From assembly GCF_009762775.1 (NCBI RefSeq), contig NZ_CP046401.1, positions 2,232,001-2,296,000 of the forward strand: a DNA stretch of 64,000 nucleotides, written 5' to 3'. Both the position numbers and the translations under genes were made by a program. Below the pieces are notes generated by a model. That model ran no database searches. It was given only the letters and a program-made list of their open reading frames with translations, and was not told the origin of the DNA. Source of the stretch: Maribellus comscasis (GTDB lineage: Bacteria > Bacteroidota > Bacteroidia > Bacteroidales > Prolixibacteraceae). Of the stretch, positions 35,030 to 43,356 are shown in pieces (the stretch's first letter is position 1; each line of letters begins with the position of its first letter).

Positions 35030-36889
35030 ATGAAAGATCGTAATTTCAATTATATAAAGGATTTAACCCGCTACGAGAGACAAAAAACATGGGACGTAAA
35101 TATCGGAGGCGTTCCTGTAGGTGGAAATAATCCTATCCGAATTCAAACGATGACCGATACCGACACATCGGACACCGAAGCGATCGTTGAACAAATTATT
35201 CGCTTAATAAAAGCAGGAGCAGATTATGTGCGCGTAACGGTTAAAAGTATAGCCGATGCAGGAAACCTGAAAAATATAAAAAACAAACTTGCAGAAAGAG
35301 GATATAAAACTCCGCTAATTGCGGATATTCATTTTAATCCGCGGCTCGCCGAAATTGCGGCTAAAAGTATCTCTAAAGTAAGGATTAACCCTGGAAATTT
35401 TTACGATAAACGTGCGCAGTTCATCAATAAAATTTATTCAGACGAAGAATATAAACAGGAACTTCATAAAATTGAGGATCAGTTTATCCCGTTTTTAAAA
35501 ATCCTTAAGGAAAACAATACCGCTTTAAGAATTGGAACGAATCACGGTTCGCTCTCTGACAGAGTAATGAGCCGCTTTGGAGATACTCCTTCCGGAATGG
35601 TTGAGTCAGTTATGGAGTTTCTGCGTATTTGTAAAAAGGTAGATTTTAACGATGTAGTTATCTCCATCAAGTCGAGCAACACCCGCGTAATGGTGTATAC
35701 CGTACGTTTGTTAAATTACAAAATGCGGCTGGAAGACTTAAAATACCCATTGCATCTTGGCGTTACCGAAGCCGGAGAAGGCGAAGACGGGCGAATAAAA
35801 TCGGCAGTCGGAATTGGAGCTTTACTTGCAGACGGGATTGGTGACACCGTTCGTGTATCTTTAACCGAAAGACCGGTGAGGGAAATTCCCGTGGCTTTAA
35901 AACTTGTCAATCATGTAAGAAGCTATGAAAATCATGAAGCGATAACTGCTCCTTTAATTGCTCAGCCAAATCCGTTTGAATACGAAAGACGATCAACCCG
36001 CCCTGTATTAAATATGGGAGGTGAAGAACTTCCGGTGGTTGTTGCCGATTTAGGAGATCGCAGTTTACAGGAGATGATTCCGATTAGGGGAAAATTGATT
36101 CCTGATTATTTTCTTTCCGGAAATAAAATTCTGGATATTCACGGGGAAGAATACCCGATTATTACGCTCGAAGAATATCTTTTTGAAAGTACTCGCTGGG
36201 GAAGAATGAAGTTTATCCGTACCAATAAAATGGAATTCGACCGTTTTATGGACAGACATCCTGAAATTATTACCAAACTGAAACAAACCAGAAAAACTGT
36301 ACTTATACTGGAGAGCTTTAATAAAAACCCGATGGCAGAATTAAGGGCTTTCTTTATGAGCCTGGAAACGCATATATGGAAGGTTCCGGTAATTCTTTAC
36401 CGAAGGTACAACGAAGAAACCCTGGAAGACCTTCAAATAAAAGCTTCTGTTGATTTTGGCGGACTTTTTCTGGATGGGTATGGCGATGGTATTTGTGTAT
36501 CAAATGATAGTGATATTATTACTTTTACCGAATTGAAAGACCTTAGCTTTGGCATTCTGCAGGCAAGCAGAATGAGAACAACAAAAACAGAATTTATTTC
36601 CTGCCCGGGATGCGGCCGCACATTATTTAATTTGCACGAAACTACATTAAAAATAAAAGCACATTTTAAACATCTTGATCACCTCAAAATTGGAATTATG
36701 GGTTGTGTTGTAAACGGCCCCGGTGAAATGGGAGATTCCGATTATGGTTTTGTAGGTGCCGGAAACAACCGGGTGAATCTTTACAAAGGATTAAAACCTA
36801 TAAAAAGAAATATTCCATATGAAGATGCTGTAGAGGAGCTGGAACTGTTGATTCGCGAAAACGGTGACTGGCAGGATCCTGAAGATTAA
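35030..36889 (+). CDS. ispG: 4-hydroxy-3-methylbut-2-enyl diphosphate synthase, long form
   Basis: 619 residues, the long form seen in Bacteroidota and Chlamydia, versus ~370 in E. coli. The extra length is an insertion between the N-terminal TIM barrel (RIQTMTDTDTSDTEA, ADIHFNPRLAE) and the C-terminal reductase domain. Iron-sulfur ligands are Cys525 and Cys528 (SCPGCGRTL) and Cys562 (MGCVVNGPGE); the conserved Glu of NGPGE follows. Penultimate step of the MEP isoprenoid pathway. Converts MEcPP to HMBPP. Single gene with its own promoter. Confidence 0.96.
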   Translation: MKDRNFNYIKDLTRYERQKTWDVNIGGVPVGGNNPIRIQTMTDTDTSDTEAIVEQIIRLIKAGADYVRVTVKSIADAGNLKNIKNKLAERGYKTPLIADIHFNPRLAEIAAKSISKVRINPGNFYDKRAQFINKIYSDEEYKQELHKIEDQFIPFLKILKENNTALRIGTNHGSLSDRVMSRFGDTPSGMVESVMEFLRICKKVDFNDVVISIKSSNTRVMVYTVRLLNYKMRLEDLKYPLHLGVTEAGEGEDGRIKSAVGIGALLADGIGDTVRVSLTERPVREIPVALKLVNHVRSYENHEAITAPLIAQPNPFEYERRSTRPVLNMGGEELPVVVADLGDRSLQEMIPIRGKLIPDYFLSGNKILDIHGEEYPIITLEEYLFESTRWGRMKFIRTNKMEFDRFMDRHPEIITKLKQTRKTVLILESFNKNPMAELRAFFMSLETHIWKVPVILYRRYNEETLEDLQIKASVDFGGLFLDGYGDGICVSNDSDIITFTELKDLSFGILQASRMRTTKTEFISCPGCGRTLFNLHETTLKIKAHFKHLDHLKIGIMGCVVNGPGEMGDSDYGFVGAGNNRVNLYKGLKPIKRNIPYEDAVEELELLIRENGDWQDPED

Positions 36890-37350
36890 TCGGAATTTTT
36901 TAATTCTTCCAATTTATTATTTAAGAGTTGTCTTAATTCTTCTAAACCTTCAATTTCTTTGGAAGGAGTATATCTGATTTCGTGAGATGATTCATTTTTT
37001 ATGATAATAATAAATTCATCGCAGCCGTCGGCACAAACATTACACTCATCATATTCAAGCTCAAGAAAATCGTTATAATCAAAAGAAGAAAAAATTTCCT
37101 CCCACTCATCAGAAGTTATTGCGTCTGTTTTATTAATTGTTCCTTTATTTTCGCCGCAGGGAATATTTTTATAATAATCTGTTTTCACAGAGGAAACAAT
37201 TATTTTCTCTTCACCTACGCACCAGCCACAAACGCTGCCAAACTCAATTGTAATACTGCCGTGTTCCCCAAACTCATCATCTGACTTGGAGCAGAAAGTA
37301 AATAACAAAGGAATCAGCATTATCAAGAAGTAATTTTTACTGTATTTCAT
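36886..37350 (-). CDS. Cys-rich lipoprotein of unknown function
   Basis: 154 residues. Lipoprotein signal with Cys20 (LIPLLFTFCSKSDDE). The mature part is acidic and holds two CxxC-like pairs, VCGWC and CNVCADGC, so disulfides or metal binding are possible. A C-terminal helix (LEELRQLLNNKLEELKNSD) closes it. No family recognised. Its stop overlaps the convergent ispG end by 4 bases. Confidence 0.68.
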   Translation of the reverse strand: MKYSKNYFLIMLIPLLFTFCSKSDDEFGEHGSITIEFGSVCGWCVGEEKIIVSSVKTDYYKNIPCGENKGTINKTDAITSDEWEEIFSSFDYNDFLELEYDECNVCADGCDEFIIIIKNESSHEIRYTPSKEIEGLEELRQLLNNKLEELKNSD

Positions 37351-37468
37351 TAAACGTATTTCTTTTTGTTCTGAAAAGATAAAATAAAATCACTTTGGGT
37401 TGCGTGGCTCCCGGTTTTTATCCTCACGTCGATTTTATATTTTTGTCGTTAAACGAAAAATAAAACCA

Positions 37469-38047
37469 ATGGCAAAAACGTACTGGAAACCTGGAACCAT
37501 AATTTATCCGCTTCCCGCAGTGATGGTAAGTTGCGGCGAAAAAGAAGAAGAATACAATATTATTACCATTGCCTGGACCGGCACCATTAACAGCGATCCG
37601 CCCATGTGCAGCATCTCAGTCCGGCCGGGCAGGCATTCATACGAAATAATTAAACGAACGGGAGAATTTGTTATTAACCTCACTACCGAAAAGCTTGCCA
37701 GGGCAACAGACTGGTGCGGCTGTCGTTCAGGTCAGAAGTACAACAAATGGAAAGAAATGAACCTCACTCCTGCTCCGGCCAAAGTGGTTAAGGCTCCAAT
37801 TATTGAAGAATCTCCCGTGAATATTGAATGCAAAGTAAAAAACATTGTGGAGCTTGGTACACACCACATGTTTATTGCCGAAGTTGTAAGTGTTTCCGTT
37901 GATGATGCTTTTCTGAACGACAAAAATGCATTTAGTTTCTCAAAAGCAAGTCCATTGGTATACAGCCACGGGCATTATTTTGGACTTGGAAAAAAAATTG
38001 GAAAATTTGGATGGTCGGTTGAGAAAAAGAAGAAGAAAAAAAAGTGA
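37469..38047 (+). CDS. flavin reductase family protein
   Basis: 192 residues from the ATG at 37469; the open frame reaches back to 37400, but the upstream part is not family-like. Flavin reductase/FMN-binding split barrel: PLPAVMVSCGEKEEEYNIITIAW, PPMCSISVRPGRHSYEII, FVINLTTEKLARATDWCG. Two nearby Cys at the WCGCRSG segment. Uses NAD(P)H to reduce FMN. Ends in a run of seven Lys. Monocistronic. Confidence 0.87.
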   Translation: MAKTYWKPGTIIYPLPAVMVSCGEKEEEYNIITIAWTGTINSDPPMCSISVRPGRHSYEIIKRTGEFVINLTTEKLARATDWCGCRSGQKYNKWKEMNLTPAPAKVVKAPIIEESPVNIECKVKNIVELGTHHMFIAEVVSVSVDDAFLNDKNAFSFSKASPLVYSHGHYFGLGKKIGKFGWSVEKKKKKKK

Positions 38048-38083
38048 AATTGTCTGCGACATGCGAATTGAACAATATCCCGT

Positions 38084-38091
38084 TATTTTTG
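38084..38091 (+). promoter_or_regulatory. -7 box of the M3 peptidase gene
   Basis: TATTTTTG matches TAnnTTTG, 63 bases before the ATG at 38155. No TTG at the 19-base distance. Confidence 0.45.
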
Positions 38092-38154
38092 TAATGAAAG
38101 GAATATTATTAAGGCCTTGAAAATTTAATCATTGTTGAAAAATCAAAGCAAATT

Positions 38155-40209
38155 ATGAGTCAGGAAAACAATACAATACAAAACAATCCCCTTCTGGAAA
38201 CATTTAACACTCCACACGAAACAGCGCCATTTGGAAAAATAAAAGATGAACATTTTTTACCTGCTTTTCAAAGTTCAATAAAAAAAGGAGAAGCTGAAAT
38301 AAAAGCCATTTTTGAAACTGAAGAACTACCTTCTTTTGAAAATACTGTTGCAGCTCTTGATAGCGCAGGACGTTTATTAAGTCGGACTGCCGGCGTATTT
38401 TTTAATCTTTTAAATGCAGAAACCAACGACGAACTCCAAAAAATTGCAGAGGAGGTTTCCCCTCTCTTAACCAAATTTCAAAATGATATTACGCTCAATC
38501 CCGAACTTTTTGAACGTATTAAATCGGTTTATGGACAAAAAGAAAACCTGAATTTGACGGTTGAAGAGGAAACCTTACTTGAAAACACCTATCAAAACTT
38601 TGTTCGGAGCGGCGCGAATCTTTCTGAAGAACAAAAGGAAAAGTTCCGTAAAATCAGCACTGAGTTATCGGTTCTTTCGCTTAAGTTTCACCAAAACGTA
38701 CTTAAGGAAACCAATAAATACGAACTGCACATTACAGACGACACCAAGCTGACAGGTCTTCCTGAAAGTGCGCTGGAGGCAGCGGCCGAAAAAGCAAAAG
38801 AGAAAGAAAAAGAAGGCTGGATTTTTGATATTACTGCACCCAGCTACCTTCCATTTATGAAATATGCGGATAACCGCGGGTTACGAAAAGAAATGTTTTT
38901 GGCTTACATGTCAAAATCGTTTAAAGGCGATGAACTCGACAATCAGGAAAATGTAAAAAAAATGGTTCGCCTGCGTCTGGAAATGGCTCAGCTTTTGGGA
39001 TATAAAAATTATGCCGATTATGTATTGGAACGCCGGATGGCAATGAATGCCGAAGGAGTATACAAACTTCTGGAAGATTTGTATACTGCCTCCTTTAAAG
39101 TGGCTAAAAATGAGAAGCAAGAAGTAGAAGAATATGCGAAAGTCATTGGCTTTGAAGAAGAAATCATGCCCTGGGACTGGACCTATTACAGCGAAAAATT
39201 AAAAGTTAAAAAATTCGATTTGGATGATGAAAAGCTAAAACCCTATTTCGAACTCAACCGGGTGATCGACGGAGTTTTTGGATTGGCAACCGAACTGTAT
39301 GGAATAACTTTTAAACCAAATAATGAAATTCCGGTGTACCACGATGAAGTAATCCCCTATGAAGTTTACGATGCCAACGGAGAGTTTCTTTCGGTGTTAT
39401 ATGCTGATTTTCATCCGCGTAAAGGGAAACAGGGCGGTGCATGGATGAACGATTTTAAAGGACAATGGAAAGAAGGCGAACAGGATTCACGACCACACAT
39501 CGTAATTGTAATGAACTTTACACGTCCGACAGAAACGAAGCCGGCGTTGCTAACTTTCAGAGAAGTGGAAACCTTTATGCACGAGTTTGGCCATGCACTT
39601 CACGGAATGTTAACAAAATGTACTTTTTCGGGACTATCAGGCACAAATGTTTTCCGCGATTTTGTGGAGCTTCCTTCGCAAATATTGGAAAATTGGGCGG
39701 TAGAAAAAGATTTTCTTGATCGTTTTGCCGTTCATTACAAAACCGGTGATAAAATTCCTGAAAAACTGGTGGAAAAAATCAAAGCTTCTCAAAACTTTCT
39801 GGCAGGTTATCTTTCTGTTCGGCAATTAAGTTTTGGCTATCTTGATATGGCATGGCATACACTGAAAGAACCTTTTGATGGGAATGTTAAAGATTTCGAA
39901 GAAGAGGCCTGGAAGAAAACCCAGATTTTTCCTTCTATTGAAGGTACTTGTATGAGTACGCAGTTTGGGCATTTGTTTGCCGGAGGATACGCCGCCGGAT
40001 ATTACGGCTACAAATGGGCCGAAGTGCTGGATGCAGATGCCTTTAGTGTTTTTAAAGAAAATGGATTATTTAATAAAGAAGTAGCGGCTTCTTTCCGTAA
40101 AAATATTTTAGAAAAAGGCGGCACTGAACATCCGATGACCCTGTATAAAAAATTCCGGGGGAAGGAACCAACTGTAGATGCATTACTTGAACGAAGCAAC
40201 ATGAAATAA
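38155..40209 (+). CDS. M3-family oligopeptidase (Dcp/PrlC-like)
   Basis: 684 residues, typical of M3 peptidases. Zinc motif HEFGH at 476-480 within VETFMHEFGHALHGM, with the third ligand in a downstream Glu-rich helix (FRDFVELPSQILENW). The N-terminal half is the helical lid. No signal peptide, so it is cytoplasmic. It cleaves short peptides. Dcp-type dipeptidyl carboxypeptidases and oligopeptidase A share this fold, and I cannot separate them here. Confidence 0.9.
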   Translation: MSQENNTIQNNPLLETFNTPHETAPFGKIKDEHFLPAFQSSIKKGEAEIKAIFETEELPSFENTVAALDSAGRLLSRTAGVFFNLLNAETNDELQKIAEEVSPLLTKFQNDITLNPELFERIKSVYGQKENLNLTVEEETLLENTYQNFVRSGANLSEEQKEKFRKISTELSVLSLKFHQNVLKETNKYELHITDDTKLTGLPESALEAAAEKAKEKEKEGWIFDITAPSYLPFMKYADNRGLRKEMFLAYMSKSFKGDELDNQENVKKMVRLRLEMAQLLGYKNYADYVLERRMAMNAEGVYKLLEDLYTASFKVAKNEKQEVEEYAKVIGFEEEIMPWDWTYYSEKLKVKKFDLDDEKLKPYFELNRVIDGVFGLATELYGITFKPNNEIPVYHDEVIPYEVYDANGEFLSVLYADFHPRKGKQGGAWMNDFKGQWKEGEQDSRPHIVIVMNFTRPTETKPALLTFREVETFMHEFGHALHGMLTKCTFSGLSGTNVFRDFVELPSQILENWAVEKDFLDRFAVHYKTGDKIPEKLVEKIKASQNFLAGYLSVRQLSFGYLDMAWHTLKEPFDGNVKDFEEEAWKKTQIFPSIEGTCMSTQFGHLFAGGYAAGYYGYKWAEVLDADAFSVFKENGLFNKEVAASFRKNILEKGGTEHPMTLYKKFRGKEPTVDALLERSNMK

Positions 40210-40276
40210 TCTACAACAACGCTATTGCGGAACGTTGATGAGCCAAAGAAACAGCTTTAAATTTTACGATACGATT

Positions 40277-40295
40277 TGAGATAAAAGGTATCTCA
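40277..40295. repeat. perfect 7-bp hairpin downstream of the M3 gene
   Basis: TGAGATA (40277-40283), 5-base loop, TATCTCA (40289-40295). No T run follows on the plus strand, so it is a weak terminator or an operator for the methyltransferase gene at 40344. Confidence 0.35.
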
Positions 40296-40343
40296 TAGCT
40301 AAGACTAATGCTTTTATTTCGCAAGAAACAAAACCAAATCAAA

Positions 40344-41132
40344 ATGAATTACACTGACATCAATAGGAAGCTCTGGGATAAAAGAACTGAAACCCATTTT
40401 AACTCTGACTTTTATGATGTTAAGTCCTTTATTGCAGGCAAAGATTCTTTAAATCCGATAGAAATCGAGCTGCTTGGGAATCTAAAGGAAAAGAAAGTTT
40501 TGCACCTGCAATGTCATTTTGGGATGGATACTATTTCACTTTCAAGACGTGGAGCTTTTTCCACGGGAGTAGATTTTTCTGAAAAAGCAATTGAGAAAGC
40601 AAAACAACTCAATAAGCTTACAGGAACAAAAACCAGGTTTATTCAAAGCGATGTGTATAAGCCTCCTGAACTTCTGAATGAAAAATTTGATATTGTCTTC
40701 ACTTCTTACGGTGTGGTTGGCTGGCTGCCCGATATGAAAAAGTGGGCAGAAACGATTCACCATTTTCTAAAACCGGGAGGAGAATTTATAATGGCAGAGT
40801 TTCACCCCGTGGTTTGGATGTTTAGTTACGATTTCAAACAGATTGAATTTAACTACATGGATTCAAATCCGATTATAGAAGAATTGGAAGGAACCTATAC
40901 TGATGGAGGTGTTGAGATCAAAGAAAAATCGATGTGCTGGAACCATGGCTTAAGCACGGTTATTGATGCACTTGTAAAAACAGGCATGAAACTTAAAGAT
41001 TTTAAAGAATACAACTACTCACCCTACAATTGTTTTGAAAACACAGTAAAAACCGGGGACAGAAAGTTTAAAATAAAAGGTATGGAAGACAAAATACCAA
41101 TGGTTTATTCAGTAAAAGCCCAAAAAGAATAA
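40344..41132 (+). CDS. class I SAM-dependent methyltransferase
   Basis: 262 residues from the ATG at 40344 (frame open to 40308). Motif I is VLHLQCHFGMDTISLSRRG with the acidic end of strand 2 in GVDFSEKAIEKAKQL. Motif II region FDIVFTSYGVVGWLPDM, motif III HHFLKPGGEFIMAEFHP. This is the Rossmann-like methyltransferase fold. Acceptor unknown. Convergent with the amidohydrolase gene 10 bases away. Confidence 0.87.
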   Translation: MNYTDINRKLWDKRTETHFNSDFYDVKSFIAGKDSLNPIEIELLGNLKEKKVLHLQCHFGMDTISLSRRGAFSTGVDFSEKAIEKAKQLNKLTGTKTRFIQSDVYKPPELLNEKFDIVFTSYGVVGWLPDMKKWAETIHHFLKPGGEFIMAEFHPVVWMFSYDFKQIEFNYMDSNPIIEELEGTYTDGGVEIKEKSMCWNHGLSTVIDALVKTGMKLKDFKEYNYSPYNCFENTVKTGDRKFKIKGMEDKIPMVYSVKAQKE

Positions 41133-41142
41133 AAGGGTTCAT

Positions 41143-42207
41143 TCAAAAAGTTTTATACCACTTCTTGAAATTTTCGGAATATATTTTATTTATAACCTCT
41201 TTGGGAAGTTTGAGCCCCTGAAAATCACCATCGATTAAAGAACTACTCATTGTTTTATCGGTCACCAGAAACTCCCAGTCGAGTAACCAGGTTTGGTGTA
41301 GTTCTTCCTGAAACGCTTCTTTTTCCTGTCCGCTATCAATCACATCGGTTCCATACATTAGTCTGTCCTGGTAGTCGACAAAAAATTTCCTCACCTTGTC
41401 GCGGTCGTCTCTGGTTTGGTAAAAAACCTGCCCCAATCTCGCTGCCATATCAACCGAAGCATTCGGGAATCGATCAAGGAACTCAGCCAACGTATCCACA
41501 CTCCATTCCAAACTGGCCAGATGACAACCTATAAAAACCAAATCCGGATTTTTCTCCAGCATTCTGTCACGGGCAGCCATTTGCTCTTCATATGAAGGGA
41601 ACTCCGGGTGCAAATACATATGATACTCGGGGTGACGTGAGAAATAACCGCTGTCGTTTTTTGTGGTCATTTCATCAGCTGGCAGCCAGCAATTTTTGGG
41701 TTCACCTAAATGCCCCACAAGCGGAATATTATTTTTAGCCAGATATTCAAAAATCGGATCAAATTTCGGGTCGTCAATCATAATAAGCGCGCTGTCTTTA
41801 TCGCGGTATTCCATGCCAATATTTTTCCACACTTTTACCGAATTGGCGCCATCAGCAACACATTGCTCTATCCAGGAAATGGTATTATCAACCCAAGCCG
41901 AGTCATCCCAGCCATCCAAACAAAAGGTTGCTGAGTATGCAAACTCATCCGGTTTTTCTTCTCCAAGCTCTTTTAACCACTGATGGGCAGTTACAACCCG
42001 TTCACATCCCCCGGAATAGGTATTTATTGCAAACAATTTAAAATTATCATTCGCGGCCTGTTCCAGCGAACTGTTATTATTTGTATAAATATGATAATGT
42101 GCATCAATTTTTTCAACTTCGGGAAAATTATCAACCGAGTAATATTTATTCTCGCATGCAAAAAACACAATTGTAATTAATAGAAGGAAGTGACTTTTTC
42201 TTTTCAT
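41143..42207 (-). CDS. lipoprotein amidohydrolase (Amidohydro_2 family)
   Basis: 354 residues. Lipoprotein signal with Cys18 (ITIVFFACEN). TIM-barrel amidohydrolase_2: metal-binding HxH in KIDAHYHIYT, His in PLVGHLGEP, His in FIGCHLASLEW, and the late Asp in LMYGTDVID. Members are hydrolases or decarboxylases of cyclic or aromatic acids. Being lipid-anchored, it works in the periplasm or at the surface. Substrate unknown. Confidence 0.85.
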   Translation of the reverse strand: MKRKSHFLLLITIVFFACENKYYSVDNFPEVEKIDAHYHIYTNNNSSLEQAANDNFKLFAINTYSGGCERVVTAHQWLKELGEEKPDEFAYSATFCLDGWDDSAWVDNTISWIEQCVADGANSVKVWKNIGMEYRDKDSALIMIDDPKFDPIFEYLAKNNIPLVGHLGEPKNCWLPADEMTTKNDSGYFSRHPEYHMYLHPEFPSYEEQMAARDRMLEKNPDLVFIGCHLASLEWSVDTLAEFLDRFPNASVDMAARLGQVFYQTRDDRDKVRKFFVDYQDRLMYGTDVIDSGQEKEAFQEELHQTWLLDWEFLVTDKTMSSSLIDGDFQGLKLPKEVINKIYSENFKKWYKTF

Positions 42208-42336
42208 TTTTTATGATTCAATTGATGGTGCTGAAGTTATGAAATTTTATTCATCAATAGACATCAGTAGAAGAATAAATACTAAACTTCGAATAATTTT
42301 CTCTTCTTTTACCTGAAAAAATCGAAAATAAACCAC

Positions 42337-42855
42337 ATGATAGAAATTCTAAGAAACCGCAGAAGTATACGAAATTATAGCACTAAAAAAATTGAATCAG
42401 AAAAAATTGAGATTCTGAAAGAGGCAATATTGCGCTCTCCTTCTTCTAAAAACATAAATCCGTGGGAATTTATTTTTGTTGACGACCTGGATAAAATCCA
42501 AAAGTTAAAAGGATGTAAGCCACACGGAGTAACTCCACTGGCAACAGCACCTCTTGCAGTCATTATTTGTGCAGATGAAACCAAAAACGATGTTTGGATT
42601 GAAGACTGCTCCATCGCATCCATTTTGCTTCAACTAACGGGCCAGTCGCTTGGATTGGGAAGTTGTTGGATTCAAATTCGCAACCGGATGTATACAAACG
42701 AGATTTCTTCTGAAGAATACATAAAGAAGATGACAAATCTTCCTGAGAATTTTAAGGTACTGAGTATTGTAACTCTTGGTTATCCTGCAAAAACCAGGGA
42801 AGGAAAATCGTTTGAAGAATTGCAGTTTGAAAAAATCAGAAATAATAATTTCTGA
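42337..42855 (+). CDS. nitroreductase family protein
   Basis: 172 residues. FMN-binding pattern of small nitroreductases: MIEILRNRRSIRNYSTKKIE, SPSSKNINPWEF, a helix DCSIASILLQLTGQSLGLGSC, and VTLGYPAKTRE near the C-terminus. Reduces nitro groups or quinones with NAD(P)H. Divergent from the amidohydrolase gene. Confidence 0.9.
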   Translation: MIEILRNRRSIRNYSTKKIESEKIEILKEAILRSPSSKNINPWEFIFVDDLDKIQKLKGCKPHGVTPLATAPLAVIICADETKNDVWIEDCSIASILLQLTGQSLGLGSCWIQIRNRMYTNEISSEEYIKKMTNLPENFKVLSIVTLGYPAKTREGKSFEELQFEKIRNNNF

Positions 42856-42867
42856 ATCCATTCATAT

Positions 42868-43167
42868 TCAATTCAACTCGTACCATTGCGTTTTTGTAAC
42901 ATACATCCCTGCATCCATCCCCGGATAAAAGGCATAACTTACGAGTGCGTTGGAATAAGTAATTGATTTTTCAGTCACATATTCGTACAGATTTCTATAG
43001 TTTGCCAGCGCAAATTCTGCAGAATATCCTGCAACAATAATGTGGTAAAAAGCTTCAAGGCTATTATTGGGAGCATAATCCAATCCTTCTTCTACTGTGT
43101 TAAAATCTTCGGGGGATAAAAGAACTTTAATTTTGTAATAATAATTTACCGTTGTCCTGTTTTCCAT
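42868..43167 (-). CDS. small protein of unknown function
   Basis: 99 residues, with no signal or membrane segment. Aromatic-rich (YYYKIKVLL, ALANYRNLYEYV, YALVSYAFYPGMDAG). Looks like an alpha/beta ferredoxin-like or cystatin-like small domain, but I cannot name it. Isolated between the nitroreductase and PBP1A genes; the 189 bases separating it from PBP1A show nothing clear beyond a weak C/G hairpin. Confidence 0.6.
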   Translation of the reverse strand: MENRTTVNYYYKIKVLLSPEDFNTVEEGLDYAPNNSLEAFYHIIVAGYSAEFALANYRNLYEYVTEKSITYSNALVSYAFYPGMDAGMYVTKTQWYELN

Positions 43168-43356
43168 CTTTTAAAATTATTTTATCCGACGGTAAAAATA
43201 CGAAATAACGCTCGTTAAATGTTATCTCAAATTCTGGAAAACATTGTTATAACAACTGATTTTTTTTCAGTTTTCGGCTGATCAAAAATAGGAATAGAGA
43301 AAAAATTAAGATATTATCACCCGACTCCCCTCCTCGGAGATTCTATGTGCAAGAAC

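Noticed and set aside
38020..38047. Programmed frameshift at the A-rich end of the flavin reductase
   Set aside because: The Lys run ends in a normal stop and no downstream domain follows in another frame.
43320..43345. C/G-rich hairpin downstream of PBP1A as a terminator
   Set aside because: Stem is only four pairs and the T run lies too far away.
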